From assembly GCF_025822245.1 (NCBI RefSeq), contig NZ_JACKTL010000043.1:186001-250000 (forward strand): a stretch of DNA of 64,000 nucleotides. The letters run 5' to 3'. Numbering within the stretch: position 1 is the first letter of the stretch; each line of letters starts with the position of its first letter. Positions 7,794 through 16,163 of the stretch are shown piece after piece. Position numbers and translations under genes: made by a program. The notes beneath the pieces were generated by a model. The model was not told where the DNA came from and made no database searches. It saw nothing but the letters and a program-made list of their open reading frames with translations. The stretch comes from Mycolicibacterium hodleri (GTDB lineage: Bacteria > Actinomycetota > Actinomycetes > Mycobacteriales > Mycobacteriaceae).

Positions 7794-9196
7794 GCGCTAA
7801 GAAGCCGCTGTACTACTCGGCGTTCGTGATGAACACCGCGTCGCACGTGCTGCACGGACTGTGGCGGGCCCCGGAGGCCCGGAATCACGAGTTCAATTCG
7901 TTGCGGCACTGGACCTCACTGGCCGCCGAGCTCGACGAGGCCGGTTACGACCTCATCTTCTTCGCGGACGTCTTCGGACTGCGGGCACCGTGGAATGGCA
8001 ACTGGCGCAAGGCCGTCGAAGGTGGGATTCAAATCCCGGTCAACGACCCGTCGGTGCTGGCCTCGGCGTTGGCGGCGGTGACGGAGAACCTGGGCATCGT
8101 CTTCACCAGTTCGATCGTCCAGGACCACCCCTTCAACTTCGCCAGGCGGATGTCGTCGCTCGACCACTACACCGAGGGGCGCCTCGGCTGGAACATCGTG
8201 ACGAGCTTCAACGCCAACGTGTTTCGCAGTTTCGGCCACGACGGCACGCTGAACCACGACGAGCGCTACCGGTGGGCCTACGAGTACGTCGACGTCGCCT
8301 ACAAGCTGTGGGAAGGCTCCTGGGACGACGACGGGCTGGTGCAGGACAAGGCTGCCGGCATCCATGCCGACCCCTCGAAGATCCACCGGATCAACCACGT
8401 CGGAGATCGCTACTCGGTCGAGGGCCCGCACTTCGTGGCACCCTCGCCGCAGCGCACACCCGTGCTCTTTCAGGCGGGCTCATCGCCAGCAGGGCAGCTG
8501 TTCTCCGCCCGCAACGCAGAGGGCGTCTACATCAGCAGTCCGAGTCCGGCCGACGCCTTCAGGCTGACCACCGAGACGCGCGCGCTGGCTGCCCAGAACG
8601 GTCGCGATCCCGAGGACGTCACCTTCGCGCAGGGGTTGTCGTTCGTCATCGGCGACACCCACGCCGAGGCCGTTCGACGCAACGACGAGCTCAAGAGATA
8701 CCTCGACCTGGAGGGCATCGCGCTGCACGCGCTGGGCGATGCCGGCATCGACGCGGGAAGCCTGCCGCTGGACACGCCGATCAGCCAACTGGGGGAATTC
8801 ACCGGGGTGAAGAGCTTCATTCGCTGGGCGTCCGAGGTCTCCGGCAGCGACGAGCCGACCATTCGCCACATGGCGTGGGTCATGGAGGGCGCGAACCGAG
8901 TCGTCGGTACGCCGGAGGAGATCGCCGACCATCTGGAGGAGTGGCGAGAAGCGGGAGTGAACGGCGTCAACGTCTATCACGCCACTGTCCCTGGATCGTT
9001 TCGCGAGGTGGCGGACCGACTGTTCCCCACGCTGCGAGAACGCGGCCTGCTGTCCACGGACAAGTCGGGCACGTTGCGCCAGAAGCTATTTGGGCGAGGT
9101 GACCGCTTACCCGACAGTCATCCAGCTGCCGCATACCGCGGTGCCTTCGACGACGACCTGCTCAACGGCGTCGACGAGTCCGTCGCCGTCGGCTGA
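7790..9196 (+). CDS. DszA/NtaA-family FMN-dependent monooxygenase
   Basis: 468 residues, luciferase-like, paralogue of the enzyme at 3045-4532. Landmarks: YYSAFVMNTASHVLHGLWR, IFFADVFGLR, IQIPVNDPSVLASALAAV, DHPFNFARRMSSLDHYTEGR, GWNIVTSFNANVFRS, SPQRTPVLFQAGSSPAGQ, and the C-terminal LRQKLFGRGDRLPDSH. DszA-like enzymes cleave sulfones with reduced FMN; others oxidise sulfides or chelators. The GTG start overlaps the stop of the MetQ-like gene (GTGA), so it is the fourth gene of the met-type import operon. I infer that it acts on the imported sulfur compound. It ends just before a convergent small secreted-protein gene. Confidence 0.88.
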   Translation: MSAKKPLYYSAFVMNTASHVLHGLWRAPEARNHEFNSLRHWTSLAAELDEAGYDLIFFADVFGLRAPWNGNWRKAVEGGIQIPVNDPSVLASALAAVTENLGIVFTSSIVQDHPFNFARRMSSLDHYTEGRLGWNIVTSFNANVFRSFGHDGTLNHDERYRWAYEYVDVAYKLWEGSWDDDGLVQDKAAGIHADPSKIHRINHVGDRYSVEGPHFVAPSPQRTPVLFQAGSSPAGQLFSARNAEGVYISSPSPADAFRLTTETRALAAQNGRDPEDVTFAQGLSFVIGDTHAEAVRRNDELKRYLDLEGIALHALGDAGIDAGSLPLDTPISQLGEFTGVKSFIRWASEVSGSDEPTIRHMAWVMEGANRVVGTPEEIADHLEEWREAGVNGVNVYHATVPGSFREVADRLFPTLRERGLLSTDKSGTLRQKLFGRGDRLPDSHPAAAYRGAFDDDLLNGVDESVAVG

Positions 9197-9208
9197 CCTA
9201 CCTGACGC

Positions 9209-9520
9209 TCAGCCCTGACTCTGCTGCAGCGCGATGCACTTGCCGACGTTGCCCGGCGTGCATGGGATGCCGTTCACGGAGCCGTAGCCGTTGAAGTTCT
9301 GGTCCACGGTGGCGCCGGGCGCGGATGCCTGCGGCGGAACGACGACGCCGGGAGCGCCGAAGCCGCCCGCTTGACCTTGCACGCACACCCCGTCGAACTT
9401 GGTGGGCACGGTGCCGTACGGGCAGTCCTTGGCAGCAGCCGGGGAGGCGGCGACCAGGGGCGCGGCAACGAACGCGGCGGCGCAGCCGAAAACCCAGATT
9501 CCGCGTCTGACGTTGATCAT
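9209..9520 (-). CDS. Small secreted cysteine-containing protein
   Basis: 103 residues. MINVRRGIWVFGCAAAFVAA is the start of a signal peptide, with predicted cleavage after SPAAA near residue 30. The mature protein has four cysteines (KDCPYG, GVCVQG, IPCTPG, KCIAL), which suggests two disulfides, and ends in a Gln-rich tail. Similar small exported proteins are frequent in mycobacteria; I do not recognise a function. The ATG at 9520 is chosen because the signal peptide begins there; upstream in-frame codons would add an Arg/His-rich extension with no secretion logic. It is convergent with the monooxygenase gene. Confidence 0.7.
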   Translation of the reverse strand: MINVRRGIWVFGCAAAFVAAPLVAASPAAAKDCPYGTVPTKFDGVCVQGQAGGFGAPGVVVPPQASAPGATVDQNFNGYGSVNGIPCTPGNVGKCIALQQSQG

Positions 9521-9663
9521 TTTGCTCCAAACGGTAAGCCCGACTCGGTGTAGCTTAGCCTGCCCCCCTCCCGCGTGGTGCCCGTGCGGCCAGGCTCGCC
9601 TAGGTGCGCGGCGGCCGTGGTCGGTCACCGCTGACCAGCTCGAGGCTCACCTACGATGTCGGG

Positions 9664-10428
9664 ATGCCGGACCGCCCCTTCGCGCTCGTTCGTCGACCAG
9701 CGGAAACCCTGGCCGACGGCATCGTCACCTTCATCGAGCGTCGCCCCGTCGACCTGGAGCTCGCCAAGAGACAATGGGACGGCTACGTGGCCGCACTGGA
9801 GCGCAGCGGATGGCCGACCGTGGTGATCGACGGCGACGACGCCATGCCCGACTGCGTCTTCGTCGAGGACGTCGTCGTGATGTTCGGAGACCTCGCGGTG
9901 GTCACCAATCCGCGTCAGCCCACCCGCAACCCGGAGACGGCGGCGGTGCGCCAGACGCTCGACGGTCTTGGCCTCGAGTCGACGGCGATCACCGAGGGAA
10001 CCCTCGACGGCGGTGACGTCCTCAAGGTGGGTTCCCAGGTGTACGTCGGGCTCAGCGGCACCACGACGGCCCCCGCCGTCGAGCAGTTGGCGCGGATCCT
10101 CGCACCGCACGGCTACACGGTGACCGCGGTGCCCCTGACCAAGGCGTTGCACCTCAAGAGCGCGGTCACCGCGCTCCCCGACGGCACGATCATCGGATAT
10201 GCACCCGTCGTCGACGACCCCGGCGTGTTCCCGTCGTTCCTGGCGGTGCCGGAGGAACCTGGCGCGCACGTGGTGATCCTCGACGACGACCTGCTGCTGA
10301 TGAGTTCCGCGGCACCCGAGACGGCCAGGCTGTTCGCCGCCCGTGGTTACCGGCTGGAACGGGTGGACGTCTCGGAGTACGAGAAGCTGGAGGGCTGCGT
10401 GACCTGCCTGAGCGTGCGGGTCCGCTGA
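9664..10428 (+). CDS. ddaH: Dimethylarginine dimethylaminohydrolase (DDAH)
   Basis: 254 residues, the typical DDAH length, guanidine-modifying enzyme fold. Catalytic elements are in place: acidic motif MPDCVFVEDV at about 61-70, a DGGD turn at 115-118, His163 in ALHLKS, and the nucleophile Cys248 in EGCVTCLSVRVR at the C-terminus. The family hydrolyses asymmetric dimethylarginine to citrulline and dimethylamine. A role in using methylarginine as nitrogen source is the usual bacterial interpretation. The ATG at 9664 is chosen over an upstream start at 9604 because the family N-terminus begins at PFALVRRPAE. It precedes a metallophosphoesterase gene by 16 bp and may be cotranscribed with it. 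Confidence 0.9.
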   Translation: MPDRPFALVRRPAETLADGIVTFIERRPVDLELAKRQWDGYVAALERSGWPTVVIDGDDAMPDCVFVEDVVVMFGDLAVVTNPRQPTRNPETAAVRQTLDGLGLESTAITEGTLDGGDVLKVGSQVYVGLSGTTTAPAVEQLARILAPHGYTVTAVPLTKALHLKSAVTALPDGTIIGYAPVVDDPGVFPSFLAVPEEPGAHVVILDDDLLLMSSAAPETARLFAARGYRLERVDVSEYEKLEGCVTCLSVRVR

Positions 10429-10444
10429 CCATGACGGTCGTCTG

Positions 10445-11605
10445 ATGTTCCTCCTGGTCCTCGGCGGGGTTCTGGCGGCGATGCACTTCTTCGTCTGGAC
10501 GCGGTTGGTCAAGGACACCACCCGTCCCGGCCGCGCCCGCTGGATTCTGTCGGGAATCGTCGTCGCTCTGGCCGTCGTGCTGATTGCGACGCTGGCCCTG
10601 CGGGGTGTCGTTCCCCCCGAGATCGCCTGGCCGGGCTACCTCTGGTTCGCCCTCGTCGCGTACCTGTTCCTGGTGTTGCTCGTGCTGGAGCCGGTGCGGT
10701 GGGTCCTGCGACGACGGATCCGGCGGCGACCGGCCCCGGAGGTGCCGCCACGGGCCGAGCCGGACGCGGTGAACCGGCGGCTCTTTCTGGCCCGGGCCAG
10801 TGCCGTGGCGGCGGGTGCCGTCTCGGTCGGAGTGGTCGGAGTTGGCGCCGCGACGGCGCTGGGTCCGCCGAACGTCCTGCACGTCCCGGTGCGGCTGCGC
10901 CGGCTCGACCCGGCGCTGAGCGGCTTCCGGATCGCCGTGGTGTCCGACATCCACCTGGGTCCGCTGGCGGGCCGCGCCCACACCGAGCGCATCGTCAGGA
11001 TGATCAACGAGACGTCGCCGGACCTGGTGGCGATCGTCGGCGACCTGGTGGACGGCACGGTGGCGGAGCTAGGTCCGGCCGCGGAACCGTTGCGCGACTT
11101 GCATTCTCGCGAGGGCGCGTTCTTCGTCACCGGGAACCACGAGTACTTCGTCGACGATCCGGCGTCATGGCTGCGGGAGCTCGAGAGGCTTGGCGTGCAG
11201 CCGCTGCGCAACGAGAACACGGTGATCCGGCGTGGCGGTGCGGCGTTCGACCTGGCCGGCGTCAACGACGTCGCGGGCGCGTCGCGCGCGGACCCGCCGG
11301 ACTTCGACAAGGCGCTGAGCGGCCGAAACCCGGCCCGGCCGACGGTGCTGCTGGCCCATCAGCCGGTGCAGGTGAGCGCAGCCGCCAAGCGCGGTGTCGA
11401 CCTGCAGCTGTCCGGGCACACCCACGGTGGCCAGATGTGGCCGTTCCACTACGCCGTCCGCGCGGTGCAGCCGTCGCTGGCCGGGTTGTCCGCCGTCGGC
11501 GACACCCAGCTGTACGTGTCCCGGGGAGCCGGGTTCTGGGGCCCGCCGGTGCGCGTCGGCGCGCCACCGGACATCAGCGTGATCTCGCTGGAGCAACTGG
11601 GCTGA
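10445..11605 (+). CDS. Membrane-anchored metallophosphoesterase (YkoQ/YaeI-like)
   Basis: 386 residues. The N-terminal ~145 residues hold about four hydrophobic segments (from MFLLVLGGVLAAMHFFVW to AGAVSVGVVGVGAATALG). The calcineurin-like domain follows with all metal motifs: VVSDIHLG near 158, VGDLVDG near 196, GNHEY near 226 and SGHTHGGQ near 325. These are expected to bind two metal ions. YaeI/YkoQ relatives act on phosphodiesters at the membrane, for example UDP-diacylglucosamine-type lipids, but the substrate here is unknown. The gene follows ddaH by 16 bp on the same strand. Confidence 0.88.
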   Translation: MFLLVLGGVLAAMHFFVWTRLVKDTTRPGRARWILSGIVVALAVVLIATLALRGVVPPEIAWPGYLWFALVAYLFLVLLVLEPVRWVLRRRIRRRPAPEVPPRAEPDAVNRRLFLARASAVAAGAVSVGVVGVGAATALGPPNVLHVPVRLRRLDPALSGFRIAVVSDIHLGPLAGRAHTERIVRMINETSPDLVAIVGDLVDGTVAELGPAAEPLRDLHSREGAFFVTGNHEYFVDDPASWLRELERLGVQPLRNENTVIRRGGAAFDLAGVNDVAGASRADPPDFDKALSGRNPARPTVLLAHQPVQVSAAAKRGVDLQLSGHTHGGQMWPFHYAVRAVQPSLAGLSAVGDTQLYVSRGAGFWGPPVRVGAPPDISVISLEQLG

Positions 11606-11636
11606 CGCCACGAGCGGCTAAGGCAGAATCGGAGGC

Positions 11637-12656
11637 GTGACGACACCGCCGCAGGGTCCCCGTCGACCGGGTGAGCGCGGTGAACCCGCTCGCCGGGACG
11701 CACCGCCGCGGCGGACTCCCGGCCCCCCGCGACCCGAACCGCCGACGCAACGGTTCCGGCCGCCGCAACGCCCCACCGATGCGGCGCCCACCGAGCGGCT
11801 TCGCCCGCCGCCCCCGAGGCCACCCGTCGACGCCGTGCCGACCGAGCGGATCCGCGTTCCGCAGCGGCCCCTCGAGCCGCCGCCGGTCGGCGCCCAGGAC
11901 ACCCCACCACCTGCGCCGAAGAAGCCCCGCCGCTCCTGGCTGCGCGATCCGTTGTCGCTGACACTGCTGGCAATCATCGTGGTGGCCGTCCTGGTCGGAG
12001 GGCTGGCCGGGGGAGAGTTGTACGCCCGGCACCGTGTGGACGCCATCCTGGTCGAGGTGGCCCAGTGCGTGGTCAGGGATGGTGCCAGTGTGTCGTTCGG
12101 CGTCAACCCGCCGTTCCTGTGGCAGCACGTCACCGGGCACTACACCAACATCTCGGTGGTCACCGACGGCGACAACGTGCAGGACGCCAAGGGCATGAAG
12201 GCCGAGGTGTCGGTGTCGGACGTGCGGTTGCAGGGCTCGTCGGATTCGAAGGGGACCATCGGCTCCTTGCACGCGACGTTGACGTGGACGGCCTCGGGCA
12301 TCAAGGACACGGTCGCCGCCAACCTCCCGGGTGTGGGAAGCCTGGTCACGGGTGTGAGGACGGACCCGGCGGCGGGCACCCTCATCCTGGAGGCGGGCAA
12401 CGTCGAGGTGATGGCCAAACCCGTGGTGAACGACGGGGACCTTGCCCTGCAGGTGGTCGACGTCTCGGGCCCGCTCGCCAAGGACACCGTCCAGACCGCG
12501 CTCGACGGGCTGACCGCGAAGCTGAATGCCCAGTACCCGCTCGGCATCCACGCCGACGGCGTCGAGGTCACGCCGACGGGGGTGGTGGGCACGTTCTCGA
12601 CGCAGAACGCGTCGATTCCCCAGGACGACGCGGACCCGTGCTTCGCTCGGCTGTGA
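11637..12656 (+). CDS. DUF2993 (LmeA-type) phospholipid-binding membrane protein
   Basis: 339 residues from a GTG start. The first ~100 residues are a Pro/Arg-rich cytoplasmic tail with two short repeats (APTERLRPPPPRP and VPTERIRVPQRP). One transmembrane helix follows (LSLTLLAIIVVAVLVGGLAGG, about 108-128). The outer ~210 residues match the DUF2993 domain. LmeA, the characterised mycobacterial member, binds phospholipids and supports lipomannan maturation; equivalence to LmeA itself is not claimed, since LmeA lacks such a long Pro-rich N-terminus. It is expected to act in the periplasm as a lipid-binding protein. Confidence 0.8.
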   Translation: MTTPPQGPRRPGERGEPARRDAPPRRTPGPPRPEPPTQRFRPPQRPTDAAPTERLRPPPPRPPVDAVPTERIRVPQRPLEPPPVGAQDTPPPAPKKPRRSWLRDPLSLTLLAIIVVAVLVGGLAGGELYARHRVDAILVEVAQCVVRDGASVSFGVNPPFLWQHVTGHYTNISVVTDGDNVQDAKGMKAEVSVSDVRLQGSSDSKGTIGSLHATLTWTASGIKDTVAANLPGVGSLVTGVRTDPAAGTLILEAGNVEVMAKPVVNDGDLALQVVDVSGPLAKDTVQTALDGLTAKLNAQYPLGIHADGVEVTPTGVVGTFSTQNASIPQDDADPCFARL

Positions 12657-12769
12657 CGGCAGCATCAGTCCCGTTGGCGTGATCCCGGATCGGTACGGGA
12701 ACGACGTACGGCTACGCGTGCGATATATTGCGTTTCGCACAGTGCGACGAGCCAAGGGAAGCAGGCAGA

Positions 12770-13792
12770 ATGTCCATCGAGGACTTCGAGAGGTATCCGC
12801 TCACGTTCGGGCCCAGCCCGATCCACCCGCTCGACCGGCTGACCGCCCACCTCGGCGGTGCACGAATCTGGGCCAAGAGGGAGGACTGCAACTCCGGTTT
12901 GGCGTACGGCGGCAACAAGACCCGCAAGCTCGAGTACATCGTTCCGGACGTTCTCGCCTCTGGCGCCGACACGTTGGTGTCCATCGGCGGCCATCAGAGC
13001 AACCACACCCGCCAGGTCGCCGCCGTCGCCGCCAGGCTCGGCCTCAAAGCCGTTCTGGTGCAAGAGAAGTGGGTCGACTGGCCGGACGCGTGGGGCGACA
13101 CGCGGTTGGACGAGACGGTGGGCAACATCCTGTTGTCCCGCATCATGGGAGCCGACGTCCGGCTCGACCCGTCCGGATTCGACATCGGCATCCGCTCGTC
13201 CTGGGAGGACGCGCTGCGCGAGGTCGCCGAGGCCGGCGGCACGCCGTACCCGATCCCGGCCGGCGCATCCGAGCATCCGCTCGGCGGACTCGGCTTCGCC
13301 AACTGGGCCTACGAGGTTCAGCGTCAGGAAGCCGAGCTGGGCGTCTTCTTCGACACGATCGTGGTCTGCACGGTGACGGGCTCCACCCACGCCGGGATGA
13401 TCGCCGGGTTCGCCGGTCAGGATCGCCCGCGCACCGTCCTTGGCGTCGACGCCTCCGCGACCCTGGAGAAGACGCGCGCGCAGGTCGCCCGCATCGCCCG
13501 CCACACCGCGGAACTGATCGGTCTAGGGCGCGATCTGCGCGACGACGAGATCACCGTCCTCGAGGGCTGGGCCGGTGATCTCTACGGCATTCCGGTGCAG
13601 TCGACGCTGGATGCCATCACACTCTGCGGCAGTCTCGAGGGCATGATCGTCGACCCCGTCTACGAGGGGAAGTCGATGGCGGGCCTGGTCGACATGGTGC
13701 GCGACGGCAGGATTCCACGGGAGTCCAACGTGCTCTACGCCCACCTGGGCGGGCAGCCGGCGCTCAACGCCTACGCCGGCTCGTTCGGATAG
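12770..13792 (+). CDS. acdS: 1-aminocyclopropane-1-carboxylate deaminase (AcdS)
   Basis: 340 residues, the usual AcdS length, PLP fold type II. The N-terminus ERYPLTFGPSPIHPLDRL, the AKREDCNSGLAYGGNKTRK block with the PLP lysine K50, and SIGGHQSNHTRQVAAVAA are near-identical to characterised ACC deaminases. The two residues that separate true ACC deaminases from D-cysteine desulfhydrases are kept: Glu299 in DPVYEGKS and Leu326 in YAHLGG (E295 and L322 in the Pseudomonas enzyme). It converts ACC, the plant ethylene precursor, to 2-oxobutyrate and ammonia. A start at 12728 is possible but family N-termini begin at 12770. A TATATT element at 12724-12729 is a possible -10. Confidence 0.93.
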   Translation: MSIEDFERYPLTFGPSPIHPLDRLTAHLGGARIWAKREDCNSGLAYGGNKTRKLEYIVPDVLASGADTLVSIGGHQSNHTRQVAAVAARLGLKAVLVQEKWVDWPDAWGDTRLDETVGNILLSRIMGADVRLDPSGFDIGIRSSWEDALREVAEAGGTPYPIPAGASEHPLGGLGFANWAYEVQRQEAELGVFFDTIVVCTVTGSTHAGMIAGFAGQDRPRTVLGVDASATLEKTRAQVARIARHTAELIGLGRDLRDDEITVLEGWAGDLYGIPVQSTLDAITLCGSLEGMIVDPVYEGKSMAGLVDMVRDGRIPRESNVLYAHLGGQPALNAYAGSFG

Positions 13793-13932
13793 CGGGTACG
13801 GGAGTTCGCCGGCGGCTGCACGCCGTGGGCGAGGCCGTTGGCTGCGTGCACGCCGGCCAGCGCGTCGGCCAGCAATCGGAACGTGCGGGTGCGGCGGATC
13901 CTCTGGGAGCGAGACGTTCTCTTGTAGAGCAT
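13771..13932 (-). CDS. Possible small basic protein
   Basis: A 53-codon reading frame (MLYKRTSRSQRIRRTR...) whose 3' end overlaps acdS by 22 bp. It is Arg-rich at the N-terminus and carries a DALAGVHAANGLAHG stretch. A related-looking short frame occurs at 16752-16904: both combine an Arg-rich segment (RIRRTR) with an LAG(V/M)HA motif, though in the second copy these parts are in different frames. No function is recognised and non-coding status remains possible. Confidence 0.3.
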   Translation of the reverse strand: MLYKRTSRSQRIRRTRTFRLLADALAGVHAANGLAHGVQPPANSRTRYPNEPA

Positions 13933-14002
13933 GTTTTCACGATCGTCGCCCAATCGTGCATTGCACAGTGGCACTAAGGCCGTTAATGCCTAAGATAGTG
14001 AC

Positions 14003-14980
14003 ATGCATTCGGTGGCCATCCTCGCCTACGACGGAATGTCGGGCTTCGAATCCGGCCTGGCGGCGGAGATCTTCGGCATGCACGACCTGTCCGAAGCGTT
14101 CTGCGCGGGCATCCCGACGCCCTGGTACTCGGTCAAGCTGTGCTCCGAGCAGCCGGAGGTTCGGATGCTCGGCGGCGCCACCGTGCGGACGTCGTTCGGG
14201 CTCGCCGACCTGGCCGCCGCCGACACGGTCGTCATCCCCAGCGTCGGAGACACCACCAGGCCCGCCTCGCCCGCGCTCGTCGAGGCGATTCGAACTGCCC
14301 ATCAACGCAATTCGCGATTGGTGTCCATCTGCTCGGGCGCCTTCGCACTGGCCGAGGCGGGCGTGCTCGACGGCCGGACGGCCACCACGCACTGGATCTA
14401 CGTGGACCTCATGCAGGAGCGCTTCCCCGACGTCGACGTCGACCCGACCCCGCTCTACGTCGACGGCGGCAACGTCCTCACCAGTGCGGGATGCGCGGCC
14501 GGCCTGGACCTGTGCCTTCACATCGTGCGCTCCGATCACGGCGCCCACGTCGCCAACGACGTGGCGCGTCGACTCGTGATCGCACCGCACCGGGCCGGTG
14601 GACAGGCGCAGTACATCGAGTCGCCGGTACCCGAGCCGACCACCGACGGCCAGATCGCCGGCGGAATGGCTTGGGCGCTAGCCCATTTGGACTCACCGAT
14701 CACGCTCGACGAGCTGGCGGCCCGGTCGTCGCTGTCACGGCGCAGCTATCTGCGCAGATTCGCCAAGGCCACCGGGACCACGCCCATCAAGTGGCTCATC
14801 ACCCAGCGCATCCAGGCGAGCCTGGCGCTGCTGGAGTCCTCCGACCTGTCGATCGAACAGATCGCGGCGCGGGTCGGGTTCGACTCGCCCGTCACCTTTC
14901 GACACCACTTCGTCCGTGCCCTGCGCACCACGCCCAGCGAGTACCGCAGCTGCTTCACCGGGCGGGTGCTCGGTGCCTGA
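14003..14980 (+). CDS. GlxA-type AraC-family regulator with DJ-1/PfpI domain
   Basis: 325 residues. The N-terminal ~190 residues form a DJ-1/PfpI (class I glutamine-amidotransferase-like) domain; the nucleophile-elbow region reads LVSICSGAFALAEAG near 108-122. The C-terminal ~100 residues are an AraC HTH pair (LDELAARSSLSRRSYLRRF and IEQIAARVGFDSPVTFRHHF). Such proteins are transcription factors for catabolic or stress genes. A TAAGAT hexamer six bases before the ATG suggests a leaderless transcript. The next gene, a metallo-hydrolase, overlaps its 3' end, so the two are coexpressed. Target genes unknown. Confidence 0.88.
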   Translation: MHSVAILAYDGMSGFESGLAAEIFGMHDLSEAFCAGIPTPWYSVKLCSEQPEVRMLGGATVRTSFGLADLAAADTVVIPSVGDTTRPASPALVEAIRTAHQRNSRLVSICSGAFALAEAGVLDGRTATTHWIYVDLMQERFPDVDVDPTPLYVDGGNVLTSAGCAAGLDLCLHIVRSDHGAHVANDVARRLVIAPHRAGGQAQYIESPVPEPTTDGQIAGGMAWALAHLDSPITLDELAARSSLSRRSYLRRFAKATGTTPIKWLITQRIQASLALLESSDLSIEQIAARVGFDSPVTFRHHFVRALRTTPSEYRSCFTGRVLGA

Positions 14981-15704
14981 GGCGCTGAACTACGTCTGGG
15001 AGACGCCGGCCGAGGGCGTGCACCGGTGCCGGTTGCCATTCCTCGACGTCACGGTGGGGCTGGTCCGGGGCAGTCGGGCGACACTGCTGGTCGACTGTGG
15101 GACGACGCTGCGCGAGGCCGCGGCCGTCGCCGCCGACGTCGAGGTCCTCGGCGGGGGTGCCGTCACCCACCTGGTCATGACCCACGACCACTTCGACCAC
15201 GTCCTGGGCTCGGCTGGCTTTCCCGGTGCCGAGCTCTACGGCGCCCCGGCGGTGACGGCGGCCCTCAGCACCGGGCTCGACGGCGTGCGCGCCCACGCCG
15301 CCGAGTACGGCGCGGACCCCGCCGAACTGGATCTCGCGATCGCTGCCGTTCGGACACCCGAGCACCGGGTGCTCGACGTCGACCTGGACCTGGGCGACCG
15401 GGTGGTCCAGGTCAGGCATCCCGGGGTGGGGCACACCGATCACGACCTGGTGGTCGTCGTTCCACCGATCGCGCCGGATCAGCGCGTCGTGGTCTTCTGC
15501 GGCGACCTCGTCGAGGAGTCGGGCGACCCGTCGATCACCGACCAATCCGACGTGGCCTCGTGGCCGCGCACCCTGGATCGGTTGACGGAACTGGGCGGGG
15601 AGGACGCGGTGTACGTGCCGGGCCACGGCGCAATGGTGGATGCTGGCTTCGTGCGGAGACAGCGCGACTGGTTGCACCGGCACCACACCGGTGGCACCCC
15701 GTGA
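14973..15704 (+). CDS. MBL-fold metallo-hydrolase
   Basis: 243 residues. The metallo-beta-lactamase motif is visible as MTHDHFDHVLG near 69-79 (HxHxDH variant HDHFDH). A second His occurs in RHPGVGHTDHDLVV near 148-161, the metal-bridging Asp lies in VVFCGDLVEESGD near 176, and a late His is in YVPGHGAM near 217. This predicts a dinuclear-metal hydrolase; the substrate cannot be deduced. The GTG start overlaps the end of the AraC-type gene by eight bases and its stop overlaps the start of the S4 protein, so the three genes are translationally coupled. Confidence 0.82.
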   Translation: MPEALNYVWETPAEGVHRCRLPFLDVTVGLVRGSRATLLVDCGTTLREAAAVAADVEVLGGGAVTHLVMTHDHFDHVLGSAGFPGAELYGAPAVTAALSTGLDGVRAHAAEYGADPAELDLAIAAVRTPEHRVLDVDLDLGDRVVQVRHPGVGHTDHDLVVVVPPIAPDQRVVVFCGDLVEESGDPSITDQSDVASWPRTLDRLTELGGEDAVYVPGHGAMVDAGFVRRQRDWLHRHHTGGTP

Positions 15705-16078
15705 CGGCCCCGGTCGAGTCGGCCCGGGTCGACCGCTGGTTGTGGGCCGTCCGGCTGACGAAGACCCGCCCCGACGCCGCCGCGGCGTGCCGCGGAGGGC
15801 ACGTGCGTATCAACGACCGACCCGCCAAACCGTCGACGACGGTGGTGCCCGGCGATCGGGTGCAGGCCCGGGTGGGCGACACGACGCGCATCGTCGAGGT
15901 GGTGCGCGTCATCCAGAAGCGGGTGGGTGCCGCCGACGCCGTGACGTGCTTCCTCGACCGCACACCCAAGCCGCCGACGACGGTCGCCATCCCGGTGGCC
16001 CTGCGCGATCGGGGCGCCGGCCGCCCGACCAAGCGGGATCGGCGGCTCCTGGACAAGTGGCGCGCCAGCCACGGCTGA
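15701..16078 (+). CDS. S4-domain RNA-binding protein (Hsp15/HslR-like)
   Basis: 125 residues. It begins with the S4 signature VDRWLWAVRLTKTRPDAAAACRGG, then GHVRINDRPAKPSTTVVPGD, and ends with a basic tail (GRPTKRDRRLLDKWR). Hsp15-type proteins bind 50S ribosomal subunits carrying stalled nascent chains, and actinobacterial members have the same size and layout. The GTG start overlaps the stop of the metallo-hydrolase (GTGA). Coexpression with an AraC regulator and an MBL hydrolase has no obvious mechanistic explanation. Confidence 0.85.
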   Translation: MTAPVESARVDRWLWAVRLTKTRPDAAAACRGGHVRINDRPAKPSTTVVPGDRVQARVGDTTRIVEVVRVIQKRVGAADAVTCFLDRTPKPPTTVAIPVALRDRGAGRPTKRDRRLLDKWRASHG

Positions 16079-16163
16079 ACCCGATCGGAGCCTCGATGTC
16101 GGGTCGCTCGGGGCCGATATATGCGACGATGGCCGGGCGTCAGCAGAGAGGACACCCGGTTAC

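Noticed and set aside
9191..9214. GGCTGA/TCAGCC hairpin between convergent genes as a terminator
   Set aside because: Only six base pairs with a 12-base loop and no T-run on either strand.
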